Assembly: GCA_015478775.1 (NCBI GenBank) | Contig: JADMKP010000004.1 | Location: 1 to 64,000 of the forward strand | Direction: 5' to 3' | Source of the DNA: Fermentimonas sp. | GTDB lineage: Bacteria; Bacteroidota; Bacteroidia; Bacteroidales; Dysgonomonadaceae | DNA: 64,000 nt | In this document: positions 37,791 through 48,500 of the stretch, in pieces | Numbering within the stretch: position 1 is the stretch's first letter | Layout of the letters: each line of letters begins with the position of its first letter | Notes under the pieces: model-generated | Told to the model about the DNA's origin: nothing | The model's input: only the letters and a program-made list of their open reading frames with translations | Databases searched by the model: none | Translations under genes and position numbers: made by a program

Positions 37791-40121
37791 ATGAAAATAT
37801 TCAAATTCATAACTTTAATACTATTTACAGCTTTTATGGCATCATGTAATATGGAAGGTAAAAGTTCTTCTATAGCAAATTATGAAGTTATACCTCTACC
37901 TAACGAAATTAACTTATTAGATGGAGAGGCATTTATTCTAACTGCCCAGACAAAAATTGTGTATTCGGAAGGTAATGATATGATGCATAGAAATGCAAAA
38001 TTCATGGCTGAGTATCTTAATATTGCTACAGGACTAAAACTTGCGCTAAGTAATGATTTGCAAACACCAAACGCAATAATTCTAAGTACGGGTCTCGAAA
38101 GTGATAATCTGGAAGCGTACACAATTAATGTAAATAGCGAGAATATTACTATAAATGGTGCAACAGAAGCGGGTGTTTTTTATGGTATCCAAACTATTAG
38201 AAAAGCAACACCAGTCGAAAAAGTGGGATCAGTTAATTACACAGCCGTGAGTATTATAGATGAGCCGCGGTTTGGTTATAGAGGTGTGAGCCTTGATGTG
38301 GCACGTCATTTTCAACCAGTTGAATTTGTAAAGAAATATATCGATTTACTTGCACTACATAATGTAAACCGTTTTCACTGGCATCTAACAGATGATCAGG
38401 GATGGAGAATTGAAATAGATTCCTTTCCCGGTCTTACCGAAGTAGGCTCTATGAGAGACGAAACGGTAATTGGTCGCAACTCTGATGAATATGATGGAAC
38501 ACCACACGGTGGATATTATACAAAAGACGAACTCATAGAAGTAGTGGAATATGCTAAGGAAAGGTATATTACTATTATTCCAGAGGTTGATTTACCTGGT
38601 CATATGCTGGCCGCTTTAACAGCATATCCTGAGCTGGGATGTACAGGTGGCCCATACCACGTTATTGGAGAATGGGGTGTTTTTGATGATATTCTATGTG
38701 CCGGAAAGGAAGAAACATTTGTATTTCTGGAGGCAGTTCTTACTGAGGTAATGGAAATATTTCCATCAGAACTTATACATATAGGTGGTGATGAAGCGCC
38801 TAAAACACGTTGGGAAGAATGTCCTCTATGTCAGGCACGAATAAAAGAATTGGGACTTACCGACAAAGATGGATATAATGCTGAGCATTATTTGCAGAGC
38901 TATGTAACTGGTCGTGTTGAAAAGTTTCTTAACGAAAATGGTCGTAAAATTATTGGATGGGACGAAATACTTGAAGGTAAACTTGCTCCAAATGCCACTG
39001 TAATGTCGTGGCGTGGTATGGAAGGTGGTATTCAAGCAGCTAAAATGGGGCATGATGTTATTATGACACCCACTACTTATAGTTATTTCGACTATTACCA
39101 AGCTCAGAATATAGATGAGGAGCCTTTTGGTATTGGTGGTTATCTTCCGCTAGAGCAGGTTTACAGTTTTGAGCCAGCACCGGACATTCTAAATGAGGAA
39201 GAAAAAAAACACATTCTTGGTCCACAAGCCAACTTATGGACAGAATATATTAAAGAACCTGAGCATGTAGAATATATGGTATTACCTCGACTTGCAGCCA
39301 TGAGCGAAGTTCAGTGGATGGATGCTGATAAAAAGGATTATGAAGAGTTTCTAGAAAGGTTGCCAAGATTAATAAGTCATTACAATAAACTTGATTATAA
39401 TTATGCTACTCATGTATTTGATGTTAACGGAGTGTTTACTGCTAACTTCGATTCAAATGCTCTTGAAGTTGAATTTACTACTATTGACGATGCAGATATA
39501 TATTACACTCTTGATGGTACTGATCCAACTGAATCTTCAATAAAATATGAAGGTAAATTTACAATCAATGAAAACTCTGAAGTTAAGGCTGTTGCAATTC
39601 GCGATGGTGTAGAGAGTAAGTTTCTGAGTGAAGTGGTTAATGTTAACAAAGCAACTTATAAGCCAATAGAACTATTAACTACTCCAGCACGTAATTATGA
39701 ATATGCAGGTGCTGGTATGTTAGTAGATGGTTTAAGTGGAAATAGCACCAACTATCGCACAGGTAGATGGATAGGTTTTCAAGGTGAAGATTTAGTTGTC
39801 GTTATTGATATGTTGCAACCTACCGAAATAAGTTCATTGGAAATAAGTAATGCTGTAGTAACAGGCGACTGGATATTTGATGCTTCTGAAATTATTATCG
39901 AATATTCTAATGATGGAAATAGTTATTCAGCTGTTGCTAATGAAACAATTATTGATGATAGAAATGAGCACTGGGCCGATATTTCAACTCATAAAGTCTC
40001 ATTTGAGCCAATCAGCGCCAGATACTATAAAGTGTCTGTAAAGTGCTCCATAATGCCTAGCTGGCACCCCGGAAGTGGTAGACGTGCTTATATATTTGTA
40101 GATGAGATTAAACTCAACTAA
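37791..40121 (+). CDS. GH20 beta-N-acetylhexosaminidase
   Basis: A 776-residue lipoprotein (acylated Cys19, FMASC). The GH20b-type N-domain is at about 30-150; the barrel has RFHWHLTDDQGWRIEI and the catalytic pair Asp334-Glu335 in HIGGDEAPKTRW. Then a chitobiase-type C-terminal segment (IYYTLDGTDPTESSIKY) and a discoidin/F5-8C-like domain with a Trp-rich end. It releases terminal GlcNAc or GalNAc from glycans by substrate-assisted catalysis. It lies 27 bp after cutC, but the link to copper seems fortuitous; it is not part of the upstream polysaccharide locus. Confidence 0.93.
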   Translation: MKIFKFITLILFTAFMASCNMEGKSSSIANYEVIPLPNEINLLDGEAFILTAQTKIVYSEGNDMMHRNAKFMAEYLNIATGLKLALSNDLQTPNAIILSTGLESDNLEAYTINVNSENITINGATEAGVFYGIQTIRKATPVEKVGSVNYTAVSIIDEPRFGYRGVSLDVARHFQPVEFVKKYIDLLALHNVNRFHWHLTDDQGWRIEIDSFPGLTEVGSMRDETVIGRNSDEYDGTPHGGYYTKDELIEVVEYAKERYITIIPEVDLPGHMLAALTAYPELGCTGGPYHVIGEWGVFDDILCAGKEETFVFLEAVLTEVMEIFPSELIHIGGDEAPKTRWEECPLCQARIKELGLTDKDGYNAEHYLQSYVTGRVEKFLNENGRKIIGWDEILEGKLAPNATVMSWRGMEGGIQAAKMGHDVIMTPTTYSYFDYYQAQNIDEEPFGIGGYLPLEQVYSFEPAPDILNEEEKKHILGPQANLWTEYIKEPEHVEYMVLPRLAAMSEVQWMDADKKDYEEFLERLPRLISHYNKLDYNYATHVFDVNGVFTANFDSNALEVEFTTIDDADIYYTLDGTDPTESSIKYEGKFTINENSEVKAVAIRDGVESKFLSEVVNVNKATYKPIELLTTPARNYEYAGAGMLVDGLSGNSTNYRTGRWIGFQGEDLVVVIDMLQPTEISSLEISNAVVTGDWIFDASEIIIEYSNDGNSYSAVANETIIDDRNEHWADISTHKVSFEPISARYYKVSVKCSIMPSWHPGSGRRAYIFVDEIKLN

Positions 40122-40148
40122 CGGAACTTGCAATTGAATTTTAAACAT

Positions 40149-40178
40149 GAGCGCCAAGTCATATTAGATTTGGCGCTC
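40149..40178. terminator. Bidirectional terminator between the GH20 gene and nfo
   Basis: GAGCGCCAA at 40149-40157 pairs with TTGGCGCTC at 40170-40178, with near-complementary flanks AAACAT and TTGTTT. It lies between converging genes and can serve both. Confidence 0.8.
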
Positions 40179-40226
40179 TTGTTTATAATCGATTGAATTG
40201 GTTTAAATATCCAATTATCTTAGCCA

Positions 40227-41078
40227 CTAAACTTCTTTTTTCTGAAGAGAGTAAAGTAATTGAATTTCTTCTGCCCATATCGACTCGTCCGGAGTTTCCA
40301 AAATAAGTGGAAGGTTGTCAAAGCGCGGATCATTCATCATAAAAGAAAATAAATCCATATTCATTACACCTTTACCTAGGCTATCGTGCCTGTCAACACG
40401 TGTAGCTAGCTCCTTTTTTGAGTCGTTTATATGCATGCCTTTTAAATATTTGAAACCTACTATCTCTTCAAACTTATTAAAAGTCTCATCATAGCTTACT
40501 CTAGTACGTATCTCATATCCCGCAGCAAGGGTATGTGCGGTATCTAAACATACACCAACACGACTTTTATCATCAACCTTATCGATTATGTGTGCAAGTT
40601 GTTCGAATTTATACCCTAAATTGGTACCTTGACCAGCAGTATTTTCTAAAACAGCACAAACTCCTGATGTTCTTTCGAGTGCCATATTTATAGATTCAGC
40701 TATAAGATCAAGGCACTTTTCTTCAGATATTTCATTTAAATGGCTACCAGGATGAAAATTAATTCTATTAATTCCCAGTTGTTCACATCTTTGCATCTCA
40801 TCAAAGAAAGCCTGACGTGATTTTTTTATTCCATCTTCTGTTGGGTTCCCTAAATTTATGAGGTAACTACTGTGTGGCAAAATGTGATCTGGAGAATACC
40901 CAAACTCATTGCATCTCTGCTTAAAATTTATAATATTTTCCTCCTTATATGGAGAAGCGAACCACTGACGCTGATTTTTTGTAAAAAAAGCAAAAGCCTT
41001 TGCGCCTATAGCTTGAGCATTTACGGGGGCATTCTCTACACCACCCGATGCGCTTATGTGTGCACCTACGAATTTCAT
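40227..41078 (-). CDS. nfo: Endonuclease IV (deoxyribonuclease IV)
   Basis: A 283-residue zinc-dependent AP endonuclease. Family segments are [16 protein letters not shown] at the N-terminus, [55 protein letters not shown] and HDSLGKG; the His, Asp and Glu residues are the usual three-zinc ligands. It cleaves the DNA backbone 5' of abasic sites in base excision repair. I start at the ATG at 41076-41078. It begins 14 bp after the phoR-like stop and may be transcribed with the phosphate regulon. Confidence 0.94.
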   Translation of the reverse strand: MKFVGAHISASGGVENAPVNAQAIGAKAFAFFTKNQRQWFASPYKEENIINFKQRCNEFGYSPDHILPHSSYLINLGNPTEDGIKKSRQAFFDEMQRCEQLGINRINFHPGSHLNEISEEKCLDLIAESINMALERTSGVCAVLENTAGQGTNLGYKFEQLAHIIDKVDDKSRVGVCLDTAHTLAAGYEIRTRVSYDETFNKFEEIVGFKYLKGMHINDSKKELATRVDRHDSLGKGVMNMDLFSFMMNDPRFDNLPLILETPDESIWAEEIQLLYSLQKKEV

Positions 41079-41092
41079 ATCTATTATAATGT

Positions 41093-42838
41093 TTATTTCT
41101 TTGGAAAGGTTATTAAAAAACATAAACCTCCCTCAGATCTGTTTTTTGCTAAAATACTTCCTTTGTGAAACAGTACAGCATTTTTTACTATCGACAAACC
41201 TAAACCCGAACCTCCACTATTTCGGGTCCTACCTTCATTAATCCTATAAAAACGCTCGAAGATTCTAACCAGATGTTTATCTTCTATTCCACTTCCGGTA
41301 TCATAAAATTCGAAGAAGTATGTTTCATTATTCTTACTATAGCAGCGTACAAATATCATTATATTGTTACCTGCATAGGTAATTGAATTTTCTGCTAAAT
41401 TTCTGAATATAGAGTATAAAAGTGTTTTGCTTCCATTTATTACAACATCATCCTCTATATCAATTATAAACTCGTCATTTTTCTCTTTTAGTTTGTCCGA
41501 AATATCGGAATGTAAATCCTCTAATAAGCCTTTTAAATTAACTCGTTCTATATTAAATTTATCGGAAGCCTCTTCAATTTTTGTCAGCATAGCAATATCC
41601 TGAATTAACTCAGATAGCTGTATAGTTTGAGCATAGGCTCTGTCGAGAAAGTTTTTAATCCTCTCACTATCTTTATCCATGTTTAATGAAAGTATTGTCT
41701 CCAAATATCCCCTGATACTAGTTACAGGTGTACGTAGTTCGTGAGCTATATTGTTTGTCATTTCCTGTTTCAAGAGACGTGTCTTTTCCGCTTTTGTAAT
41801 GTCGCTTATATAAAGCTCAAAACTCTCATCTTCAAAAATAATTACTCTTATATTAAACTGCTTACCACTTCTTTCAATTCGTTTTGAAAACATGTTGCCT
41901 GCGCGAGTTTTCAAATTTATAAAATCTACAATGTCACTAAAAGCAGCATCAAGGAAGAGGTGCTCTACTTCTAAAGTTGGTTTGTCGAGAATAATATTTA
42001 GGAATTGCAGAAAATATGAATTTGTATATATCTTCTTCTTGTCTTTAGAAAATATTGCGATTCCTTCTTCTGAAAGTTGAAAATGCTGCAATAGCTTTTC
42101 ACGCTCTGCTGCTAATTTTAATCTATTTTCTTGCAGTAAATTGTAATTTTCAACTATATCGGCACTAACCTCACCCACTTCATCGTCTGCAAACTTAAAA
42201 GAATCGGGTATGGGAACACCATTTTTTAAACTCAATGAAAACTCTCTCAGCTCACGTATAGATTTTGTAAACCTATTTGTGAAGTATTGCATCATTAAAG
42301 CGCATACTATAAAAAAGAGTAGAATGAAATAGATAAAACTATTTTCTGAATTAATAAAAGAACGTAAATCTACATTATAAGGAAGTGCCATACGTATAAA
42401 GAAACCTTCTTTATACTCCTTTGCAAAGTATAAGTACTCAATACTGTTGCTTTTAGAAACACGTATATTAGAACCAGATCCGAAACCTATAGTCTTTTGA
42501 ATCTCGGGTCGTTTAAGGTGATTCTCCATCTTATCTGATTCTAGCAAATTATCAAATAGAACTTTGCCATCCCAGTTAATAATTGTCATTCTAAGCTCAG
42601 AAGGCATATAACTTAACTGCTCTGCAATAACTTCTTGGGCATACTGTGGCGTGATATTATTTTTTTGAATGAAATTATAAATGATATCAGCGTTGTTTTC
42701 TAGAGTTCGCTCAAGACTACTAGTTCGTTCTTTTTTAATTTGATTCTGCTCGAATATTATAATACCCACTGTAAAAGCAGCTATTATTACAGAAAAATAT
42801 ATTATTATACGTCTTTTAAAAGAAACTTTGTTATTCAT
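41093..42838 (-). CDS. phoR: PhoR-type sensor histidine kinase
   Basis: A 581-residue membrane kinase. Helix 1 is at about 11-29, a periplasmic domain at 30-163, helix 2 at about 166-184, then a HAMP-like linker, a PAS-like domain (about 250-350), the H-box His366 in [16 protein letters not shown], and a HATPase with [18 protein letters not shown] and [12 protein letters not shown]. The periplasmic sensor is larger than in E. coli PhoR. It lies 13 bp after the response regulator gene in the pst-phoU operon, which supports phosphate signalling. Confidence 0.9.
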   Translation of the reverse strand: MNNKVSFKRRIIIYFSVIIAAFTVGIIIFEQNQIKKERTSSLERTLENNADIIYNFIQKNNITPQYAQEVIAEQLSYMPSELRMTIINWDGKVLFDNLLESDKMENHLKRPEIQKTIGFGSGSNIRVSKSNSIEYLYFAKEYKEGFFIRMALPYNVDLRSFINSENSFIYFILLFFIVCALMMQYFTNRFTKSIRELREFSLSLKNGVPIPDSFKFADDEVGEVSADIVENYNLLQENRLKLAAEREKLLQHFQLSEEGIAIFSKDKKKIYTNSYFLQFLNIILDKPTLEVEHLFLDAAFSDIVDFINLKTRAGNMFSKRIERSGKQFNIRVIIFEDESFELYISDITKAEKTRLLKQEMTNNIAHELRTPVTSIRGYLETILSLNMDKDSERIKNFLDRAYAQTIQLSELIQDIAMLTKIEEASDKFNIERVNLKGLLEDLHSDISDKLKEKNDEFIIDIEDDVVINGSKTLLYSIFRNLAENSITYAGNNIMIFVRCYSKNNETYFFEFYDTGSGIEDKHLVRIFERFYRINEGRTRNSGGSGLGLSIVKNAVLFHKGSILAKNRSEGGLCFLITFPKK

Positions 42839-42851
42839 TGATTTTGTATTT

Positions 42852-43559
42852 TTATTTTTCTGTCATTTCATTCTCGACTTTAGACTCCAAATTTAAATAA
42901 TATCCAAATCCCGATCTATTCACTATAATTGTTGAATAGTCACCTAGTTTTTTTCTCAATCTGGTTATATGTACATCAACTGTCCTATCAAGTACATACT
43001 CATTTTCACCCCAAACACTGCTAAGAATTTCTGCGCGAGTGATAACATTAGGTGAAACCTGTGCCAGTAATGAAAGAATTTCAAACTCTTTTTTAGTTAA
43101 TGAAATTTCGATGTCATCAATAGTAACTTTGCTGGTGGGAATATCTATAACCAATCCTTCAAAACTCCAATTTGTTTCTGATGGCTGTTTAACTAGAGAG
43201 GTTCTTTTTATTAGCGCTCCAACCCTTGCAATTACCTCTTTTACTGAAAAGGGTTTTGAGATATAATCATCACCCCCCAAAGAGAATCCTGTTAAGATAT
43301 CATTCTCACTGTTTTTAGCTGTCAAAAATATAATTGGTATAAAATTACCTCCATTTCTCAGTTTTTCGGCCATCTTAAAACCAGATATACCATCCATCAT
43401 AACATCCAAAATTATAAGCTGATGAACATCGGTGATTAGTTTCAAAGCTTCTTCTCCAGAATTAGCAATATCTACTATGTAACCCGCTTTTTCAAGGTTA
43501 AACTGAAGAATATCGCAAATATCCTTTTCATCATCAACAATTAAAACCCTACTCTCCAT
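42852..43559 (-). CDS. phoB: PhoB-type response regulator
   Basis: A 235-residue OmpR/PhoB-family regulator. The receiver domain has VDDE at 8-11, the phosphoacceptor Asp52 in LIILDVMMDG, and the conserved Lys in YISKPFSVKE. The C-terminal winged helix contains LTKKEFEILSLLAQ and TVDVHITRLRKKLGD. It should bind Pho boxes such as the direct repeats in front of pstS. It is followed by phoR and preceded by phoU, all on the minus strand. Confidence 0.92.
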   Translation of the reverse strand: MESRVLIVDDEKDICDILQFNLEKAGYIVDIANSGEEALKLITDVHQLIILDVMMDGISGFKMAEKLRNGGNFIPIIFLTAKNSENDILTGFSLGGDDYISKPFSVKEVIARVGALIKRTSLVKQPSETNWSFEGLVIDIPTSKVTIDDIEISLTKKEFEILSLLAQVSPNVITRAEILSSVWGENEYVLDRTVDVHITRLRKKLGDYSTIIVNRSGFGYYLNLESKVENEMTEK

Positions 43560-43575
43560 AATATTACCTTATCAA

Positions 43576-44367
43576 TTATTGATTTTCTGACTTAGTCTTA
43601 TCTTCTTTATCTAATTTTTGGACTTTGTCGTCTGCCTCATCTTTTTTGGTAACTTTCACAAACTTATCGTGACGTATATCTTTACCTTCAATCAAATACA
43701 CGGCAGACTCGGCAATATCAACTGCCTTATCTCCAATACGTTCTAAGTAATATGAAATGCTATTAAGATTCATCATATTAACAAGGCTTTGAGTGTTAAG
43801 TACCTGATTATTGAAATCTTCAGCAAGCTTACGTTCAATCTTACGTTCAAGCTTATCTACTTTGTCATCCATTAATATTGTATCATAAGCCATTTCATGA
43901 CTAACTCCAGAAAAAGCAAATACAGCTTTTCGCAACATTTTATCTGTTTGAGTAAACATTTTACCTAACAGTCTTTTGTATACTTCAAACCCTTTAATAG
44001 AGAAATCTATTTCTTTTAAAGCAAGACTTACATTTTCAATAAGGTCTCCCACACGCTCCATAGAAATGGTCATATCGTGATAAGCCATTAAGCGGCGCAG
44101 ATCTGATGCACGAGGTGTAAACAGCATTATAGCATTAATCACCTTCTCCTTAATTGTGATATCAAGTGAGTTTATCAACTTCTCATTTCGCTTAAGGATG
44201 TCTACAATATCTTTGTTGTGATTATCGTAAACTAACTCTTCGGCCTTAATCATTTGAGTAAGCACAATCTCAGATAATAATTGGAAGTCGCTATGCAATT
44301 GATCTAAATATTTATCTTTTATTCCCAAAACTGGAGTTGAACTTCTGTTTTCGTTGAGTGTATTCAT
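43576..44367 (-). CDS. phoU: PhoU-family phosphate signalling protein
   Basis: A 263-residue all-helical protein made of two PhoU three-helix bundles, with MAYHDMTISMERVGDLIENV and, in the second bundle, ISYYLERIGDKAVDIAES, both holding the metal-binding E-x-x-D type motif. The C-terminal 25 residues are a charged tail (DDKVQKLDKEDKTK). It restrains PhoR kinase activity through the Pst transporter when phosphate is plentiful. Confidence 0.93.
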   Translation of the reverse strand: MNTLNENRSSTPVLGIKDKYLDQLHSDFQLLSEIVLTQMIKAEELVYDNHNKDIVDILKRNEKLINSLDITIKEKVINAIMLFTPRASDLRRLMAYHDMTISMERVGDLIENVSLALKEIDFSIKGFEVYKRLLGKMFTQTDKMLRKAVFAFSGVSHEMAYDTILMDDKVDKLERKIERKLAEDFNNQVLNTQSLVNMMNLNSISYYLERIGDKAVDIAESAVYLIEGKDIRHDKFVKVTKKDEADDKVQKLDKEDKTKSENQ

Positions 44368-44410
44368 CAGTTTTAATGATATTAATTGATTTATTAATAA
44401 ACTGTTTTAA

Positions 44411-45196
44411 TTAACCAAACACCCCAGTAAGATATTCTTCTGTACGTTTATTTTTGGGCTTGGTAAACATTTGAGTGGTATTGCCATGCTCAATCAATTC
44501 TCCTAAATACATGAACATAGAATTATCTGAAATACGAGCCGCTTGAGACATGTTGTGTGTAACAATAATAATTGTGAATTGGTTCTTTAATTCCAGTAAC
44601 AATTCCTCTATTTTGTTCGTAGAAATAGGATCCAGGGCAGAAGTTGGCTCATCCATAAGCAATATTTCAGGCTTTAGCGCAAGCGTACGCGCAATACAAA
44701 GTCGTTGTTGTTGTCCACCTGAGAGAAACGAACCTCGTTTGCTCATAACATCCTTTACTTCATCCCAAAGAGCAACCCCTATAAGGCTTTGCTCAACAAT
44801 CTCTTCTTTTTCTTTTTTATCTAGTTTTATCCCATTCAGCTTATATCCGGCTAGCACATTCTCATATATACTCATTGTTGGAAATGGATTAGGTTGTTGA
44901 AATACCATACCTGCCATTCTTCTAACCTCCATTGGATCAAAATTAAAAATATTTTCACCCTTAAGTAGTATCTCACCAGTCGTTTTAATATTTGGATAAA
45001 GATCATGCATACGATTAATGGCACGCAAAAGTGTACTTTTACCACATCCCGAAGGCCCCATTATTGCAGTTATAGTATTGGGAAAAATATCTGTAGTTAC
45101 GTCTTTTACAGCCTTAGTTCCAGGTGCATAAGATACAGACACCTCTTTCAATTGAAGAATGGGTTCCATTCCGTTATTATTTTTTATATTTTCCAT
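44411..45196 (-). CDS. pstB: Phosphate ABC transporter ATP-binding protein
   Basis: A 261-residue ATPase with Walker [10 protein letters not shown], signature LSGGQQQRL, Walker [14 protein letters not shown] and H-loop VTHNM. It powers phosphate import through PstCA. The start is chosen at 45196 (MENIKN), overlapping pstA by 13 nt; a start at 45169 (MEPILQ) is also possible. A longer reading to 45268 would only add residues from inside pstA. Confidence 0.94.
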   Translation of the reverse strand: MENIKNNNGMEPILQLKEVSVSYAPGTKAVKDVTTDIFPNTITAIMGPSGCGKSTLLRAINRMHDLYPNIKTTGEILLKGENIFNFDPMEVRRMAGMVFQQPNPFPTMSIYENVLAGYKLNGIKLDKKEKEEIVEQSLIGVALWDEVKDVMSKRGSFLSGGQQQRLCIARTLALKPEILLMDEPTSALDPISTNKIEELLLELKNQFTIIIVTHNMSQAARISDNSMFMYLGELIEHGNTTQMFTKPKNKRTEEYLTGVFG

Positions 45197-46059
45197 TTGC
45201 GTGCTACAATTTTCGCTATCCAGTTCAAAATGAATATTACAATTAATAATAATAATGATGATGACCATACCAAATCTACCAAGTTTGGATCATTATAAAA
45301 ATCCCATATCAACAAAGGTATAGCGCTAGTTGGTTCCATAACATCCCAGTTCACAACAGACGCACCTAATGCTGTAAGCATAAGAGGTGCAGTCTCGCCC
45401 ATAACTCGTGAAATAGCAAGTAATATTCCTGTAAATATTCCCCCAAAGCCCGAAGGTAATAAAATTCTAAATACAACGTTAGTATATGAAGAGCCCAAAG
45501 CAAGCCCAGCTTCTTTATACGCACGTGGAAGCATTTTTAATGTCTCTTCAGTTGATCTTACAATCATAGGTAACATCATTATGGTAAGAGCGACACTTCC
45601 AGCGATTGCAGAATAACCTCCAAGCGGTTTCACCACCCAGGCATATGCAATAATACCAATCACAATTGAAGGCATTCCCTGAAGCAAATCAGTTAAAAAG
45701 CTCACCACTTGTGCATACTTCCTATCACGATTTTCTGAAAGGTAGATACCAATAAACAGTCCTAATGGCACCGAAAATAGAATTGCTAATAAAACTATCA
45801 AGATCGATCCGGTAATACCATTTAAAATACCTCCCGGAATTGGATCACCATTCATATTAGCCAAAAGAGCATCCATAGACGATGGCGTAACCTCAGTAAG
45901 CAGGTTAAGATTGAAATTCTTATAACCTTTTGAAGTAACATCCCACAATATTAAAAATAAAGGAATCATTGCTAAAAAAGAAAATAGGCAAACCATCCAA
46001 TATACCATTTGGTTACTTTTCTTTCTTATACTTATCGATTTACTTATATTCATGTTCAA
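45184..46059 (-). CDS. pstA: Phosphate ABC transporter permease PstA
   Basis: A 291-residue inner-membrane permease with six predicted spans. The binding-protein-dependent transport motif is seen in [20 protein letters not shown]; other typical segments are [26 protein letters not shown] and [16 protein letters not shown]. With PstC it forms the phosphate channel. It is 5 bp after pstC. Confidence 0.94.
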   Translation of the reverse strand: MNMNISKSISIRKKSNQMVYWMVCLFSFLAMIPLFLILWDVTSKGYKNFNLNLLTEVTPSSMDALLANMNGDPIPGGILNGITGSILIVLLAILFSVPLGLFIGIYLSENRDRKYAQVVSFLTDLLQGMPSIVIGIIAYAWVVKPLGGYSAIAGSVALTIMMLPMIVRSTEETLKMLPRAYKEAGLALGSSYTNVVFRILLPSGFGGIFTGILLAISRVMGETAPLMLTALGASVVNWDVMEPTSAIPLLIWDFYNDPNLVDLVWSSSLLLLIVIFILNWIAKIVARKWKI

Positions 46060-46064
46060 ATTAA

Positions 46065-46922
46065 TTATACTCTGGCAACTCTTTTCATAACCAACTTTGC
46101 AACAAGATTTATCAAAGCTGTAATAACAAACAGCAATAGCCCAATTGCAATAAGAGAACTTAGTTTAATCCCATCTGCTTCTCCAAATTGATTAGCAATG
46201 ACACTAGCCATAGTATTTCCCGTATCTAGCAGTCCTTTTGGAATCCTATCGGTATTACCAATTAGCATTGTCACAGCCATTGTTTCACCAAGTGCACGCC
46301 CAAGTGCCAATATAAATGACGCAACAATACCAGAAGATGCTGTTGGAAGGCTTATAAAGTGTACCATCTCAATTTGTGTGGCGCCTAAACTATATGCCCC
46401 TTCTTTTAAATTATTCGGAACCATAGAAATAAACTCAGTGCTAAGAGATGAAGCATATGGAATAATCATTATAGCCAATACCACTGAAGACAACAATATT
46501 CCAAAACCTTGAGCATTTAAGCCCAATTCTATTATCAGTGGCCTTACTGCATAAAACCCCCACAAACCATATACAATTGAAGGTATACCAGCAAGCAAGT
46601 CTACAACCGATCTCACAACCGATGATATCTTTTTTCCTTTAAAATACTCACCATTAAATAGTGCAACAGCAAGTGAAAAAGGCAAACAAAATAGAAGAGC
46701 CAAAAACGCAGTGTATATTGTACCTATTATAAAGGATAATGCTCCATACTCCTCAGTTGCCGGACGCGGGTCCCATTCGGAATTTGCAACAAACCCCATA
46801 ATACCATATTCCTGAAATGCATCAGTTGAACGAGTAACAAGAGCATATATAATACCGGCAGTCAGCAGTATAACAATAAACGCTGCAAAAAACAGCAAAA
46901 GCCGGAATACTTTATCTTTCAT
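46065..46922 (-). CDS. pstC: Phosphate ABC transporter permease PstC
   Basis: A 285-residue permease with six predicted spans. Typical segments are LLAGIPSIVYGLWGFYAV, EGAYSLGATQIEMVHFI and LGRALGETMAVTMLIGN. It pairs with PstA and receives phosphate from PstS. It lies 24 bp after pstS. Confidence 0.94.
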   Translation of the reverse strand: MKDKVFRLLLFFAAFIVILLTAGIIYALVTRSTDAFQEYGIMGFVANSEWDPRPATEEYGALSFIIGTIYTAFLALLFCLPFSLAVALFNGEYFKGKKISSVVRSVVDLLAGIPSIVYGLWGFYAVRPLIIELGLNAQGFGILLSSVVLAIMIIPYASSLSTEFISMVPNNLKEGAYSLGATQIEMVHFISLPTASSGIVASFILALGRALGETMAVTMLIGNTDRIPKGLLDTGNTMASVIANQFGEADGIKLSSLIAIGLLLFVITALINLVAKLVMKRVARV

Positions 46923-46946
46923 TTAATTAAACTATAATATTATAAA

Positions 46947-48029
46947 TCAATTAGAAGAGGTTGCATTCTCAAGTATTGAAATACCTCCATAATTTATCTC
47001 ATTTATTAAGTTGCGATTCTTCTCAAGAGCCTGTTCAGAGAGCGGTGCATAATTAATCTGAGCTGCCACTTTTTGTCCCTCTGGGCTAATTACAAATTGC
47101 AACAGCTTAATTAGTTCTTCCCCTTCTTCAATTGTACGATTGTCATATTTTTGATCTTTATACACAAGTATCCAGGTAAAAAGACTTAAAGGATAGGCAT
47201 TTGTCCCATCTGAATCTGTGATCGTAGCTCTCATATCGTTGGGTAACTCCACATTTGCAGCAGCAGATATCGTTTCAAGCGTTGCATCAACATAATTACC
47301 TGCTTTATTTTTAAGTTTAGCTGTTGGCAATCTTAATGTTAATGCATATTCAGAGCCTATATATCCAAGTGAACCTTCAGTTTGCTGAACTATTCCGGCA
47401 ACACCTGGATTTCCTTTTGCAGCTATACCGGCGGGCCATTTCAATGATTTCCCTATTCCCATATTATCGTTCCATTCTTTACTTACAATAGAAAGATATT
47501 CTGAAAAGTTAAAGGTTGTACCACTACCATCAGATCTATAAACAGGAGTGATTTCGAGGTCGGGTAAGTTTATACTGGGATTTATTGCTGCAATTTTTTT
47601 ATCGTTCCATTTATCTATCTTACCCAAATAAATATCAGATATTAGTTCTCCGGTTAACCTTAAACTATCTATACCTTCCAAAGTATAAGCCATTACAATA
47701 CCTCCCATACAAGTGGCTATGTGAATTACTTCAGCATTCATCGACTCAATCTCTTTCTGATTTAGAAATGCATCACTTGCACCAAAATCAACTGAATGGT
47801 CGCGTAAACTGCGTATACCACCTCCACTGCCAATAGCTCCATAATTAACAGTATAGCCAGCGTTAGCTTGCATAAAATTGCGAAATATGATATTGTAGTA
47901 TGGATAAGGGAAAGTTGCTCCAGCGCCCGATATGGTACTTCGTGAACTGCTGCCACCTTGGCTGGAATTAATGTTATTACAAGAATATAATAAAATCAGA
48001 AAGAGCAAAAAAACAAATAATTTCCTCAT
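46947..48029 (-). CDS. pstS: Phosphate-binding lipoprotein PstS
   Basis: A 360-residue periplasmic binding protein with an acylated Cys17 (LLYSCNN). Phosphate-contact segments are SGAGATFPYPYYN, YGAIGSGGGI, DFGASDAFL and RSDGSGTTFNFSEYL. It delivers phosphate to PstCA. It is the first gene of pstSCAB-phoU-phoB-phoR and follows a Pho-box-like element. Confidence 0.94.
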   Translation of the reverse strand: MRKLFVFLLFLILLYSCNNINSSQGGSSSRSTISGAGATFPYPYYNIIFRNFMQANAGYTVNYGAIGSGGGIRSLRDHSVDFGASDAFLNQKEIESMNAEVIHIATCMGGIVMAYTLEGIDSLRLTGELISDIYLGKIDKWNDKKIAAINPSINLPDLEITPVYRSDGSGTTFNFSEYLSIVSKEWNDNMGIGKSLKWPAGIAAKGNPGVAGIVQQTEGSLGYIGSEYALTLRLPTAKLKNKAGNYVDATLETISAAANVELPNDMRATITDSDGTNAYPLSLFTWILVYKDQKYDNRTIEEGEELIKLLQFVISPEGQKVAAQINYAPLSEQALEKNRNLINEINYGGISILENATSSN

Positions 48030-48068
48030 TAAAATAAACCTCTAGTGTATTGTTTTAAAGATTATCCA

Positions 48069-48124
48069 CAAAAGTACTATTTGTTAACTATATTGTATTC
48101 TTATAATTGTTACAAATTTGTTAA
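48069..48124 (-). promoter_or_regulatory. pstS promoter with Pho-box-like direct repeats
   Basis: The minus-strand -7 element TACTTTTG is at 48069-48076, with no TTG at -33. On the plus strand ATTGTTA (48106-48112) and TTTGTTA (48117-48123) are 11 bp apart, the 7+4 geometry bound by PhoB dimers, and another TTTGTTA lies at 48080-48086. A promoter with a good -7, no -33 and Pho-type repeats upstream fits activation by PhoB. Confidence 0.6.
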
Positions 48125-48155
48125 GTTTTTAATGATTAAATAGTGTACAAAGAAG

Positions 48156-48500
48156 CTATTTTACAAACTTTGAAATTTCAGTTTGGAAATCTTTAGAATT
48201 CTTGAAATCCCATTTCCAGCCATGACCAACAAGCAAACTCATAATCTTATCTCTCTTTTCTTCTTTAGTGAGATTGGCCAACTGGTCGGCATGTAGCAAA
48301 AGTGTTACTTTTTCATTTGATCCAATGGGGTATCTTACATTCAAGTCGTATTGAGTTTCTGCAGAACCACCATAACGTAGACCAAGAAACCTGCGACCCG
48401 TATGCTCTTCATTCCATTTCCACTTTACCAGAATAGCCTTTACCATACTATTTTCTTTGTAATTGCTTTCCAGATTATTCTTAATCATATTATTATCCAT
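48156..48500 (-). CDS. Uncharacterised small protein, 114 residues
   Basis: I do not recognise this protein. It is 114 residues, soluble, rich in Lys and Trp (LVKWKWNEEHTGRRFLGLRY, GWKWDFKN), with no signal or membrane segment. An Asn-rich start (MDNNMIKNN) precedes a compact alpha/beta-like domain. A start at the Met of MVKAILVKWK (48443) is possible. It is alone, 127 bp upstream of pstS on the same strand, with the Pho-box region between them. Confidence 0.6.
   Translation of the reverse strand: MDNNMIKNNLESNYKENSMVKAILVKWKWNEEHTGRRFLGLRYGGSAETQYDLNVRYPIGSNEKVTLLLHADQLANLTKEEKRDKIMSLLVGHGWKWDFKNSKDFQTEISKFVK

Noticed and set aside
45197-45268. A longer start for pstB.
   Set aside because: The added residues ([14 protein letters not shown]) lie within pstA in another frame and do not resemble PstB N-termini.
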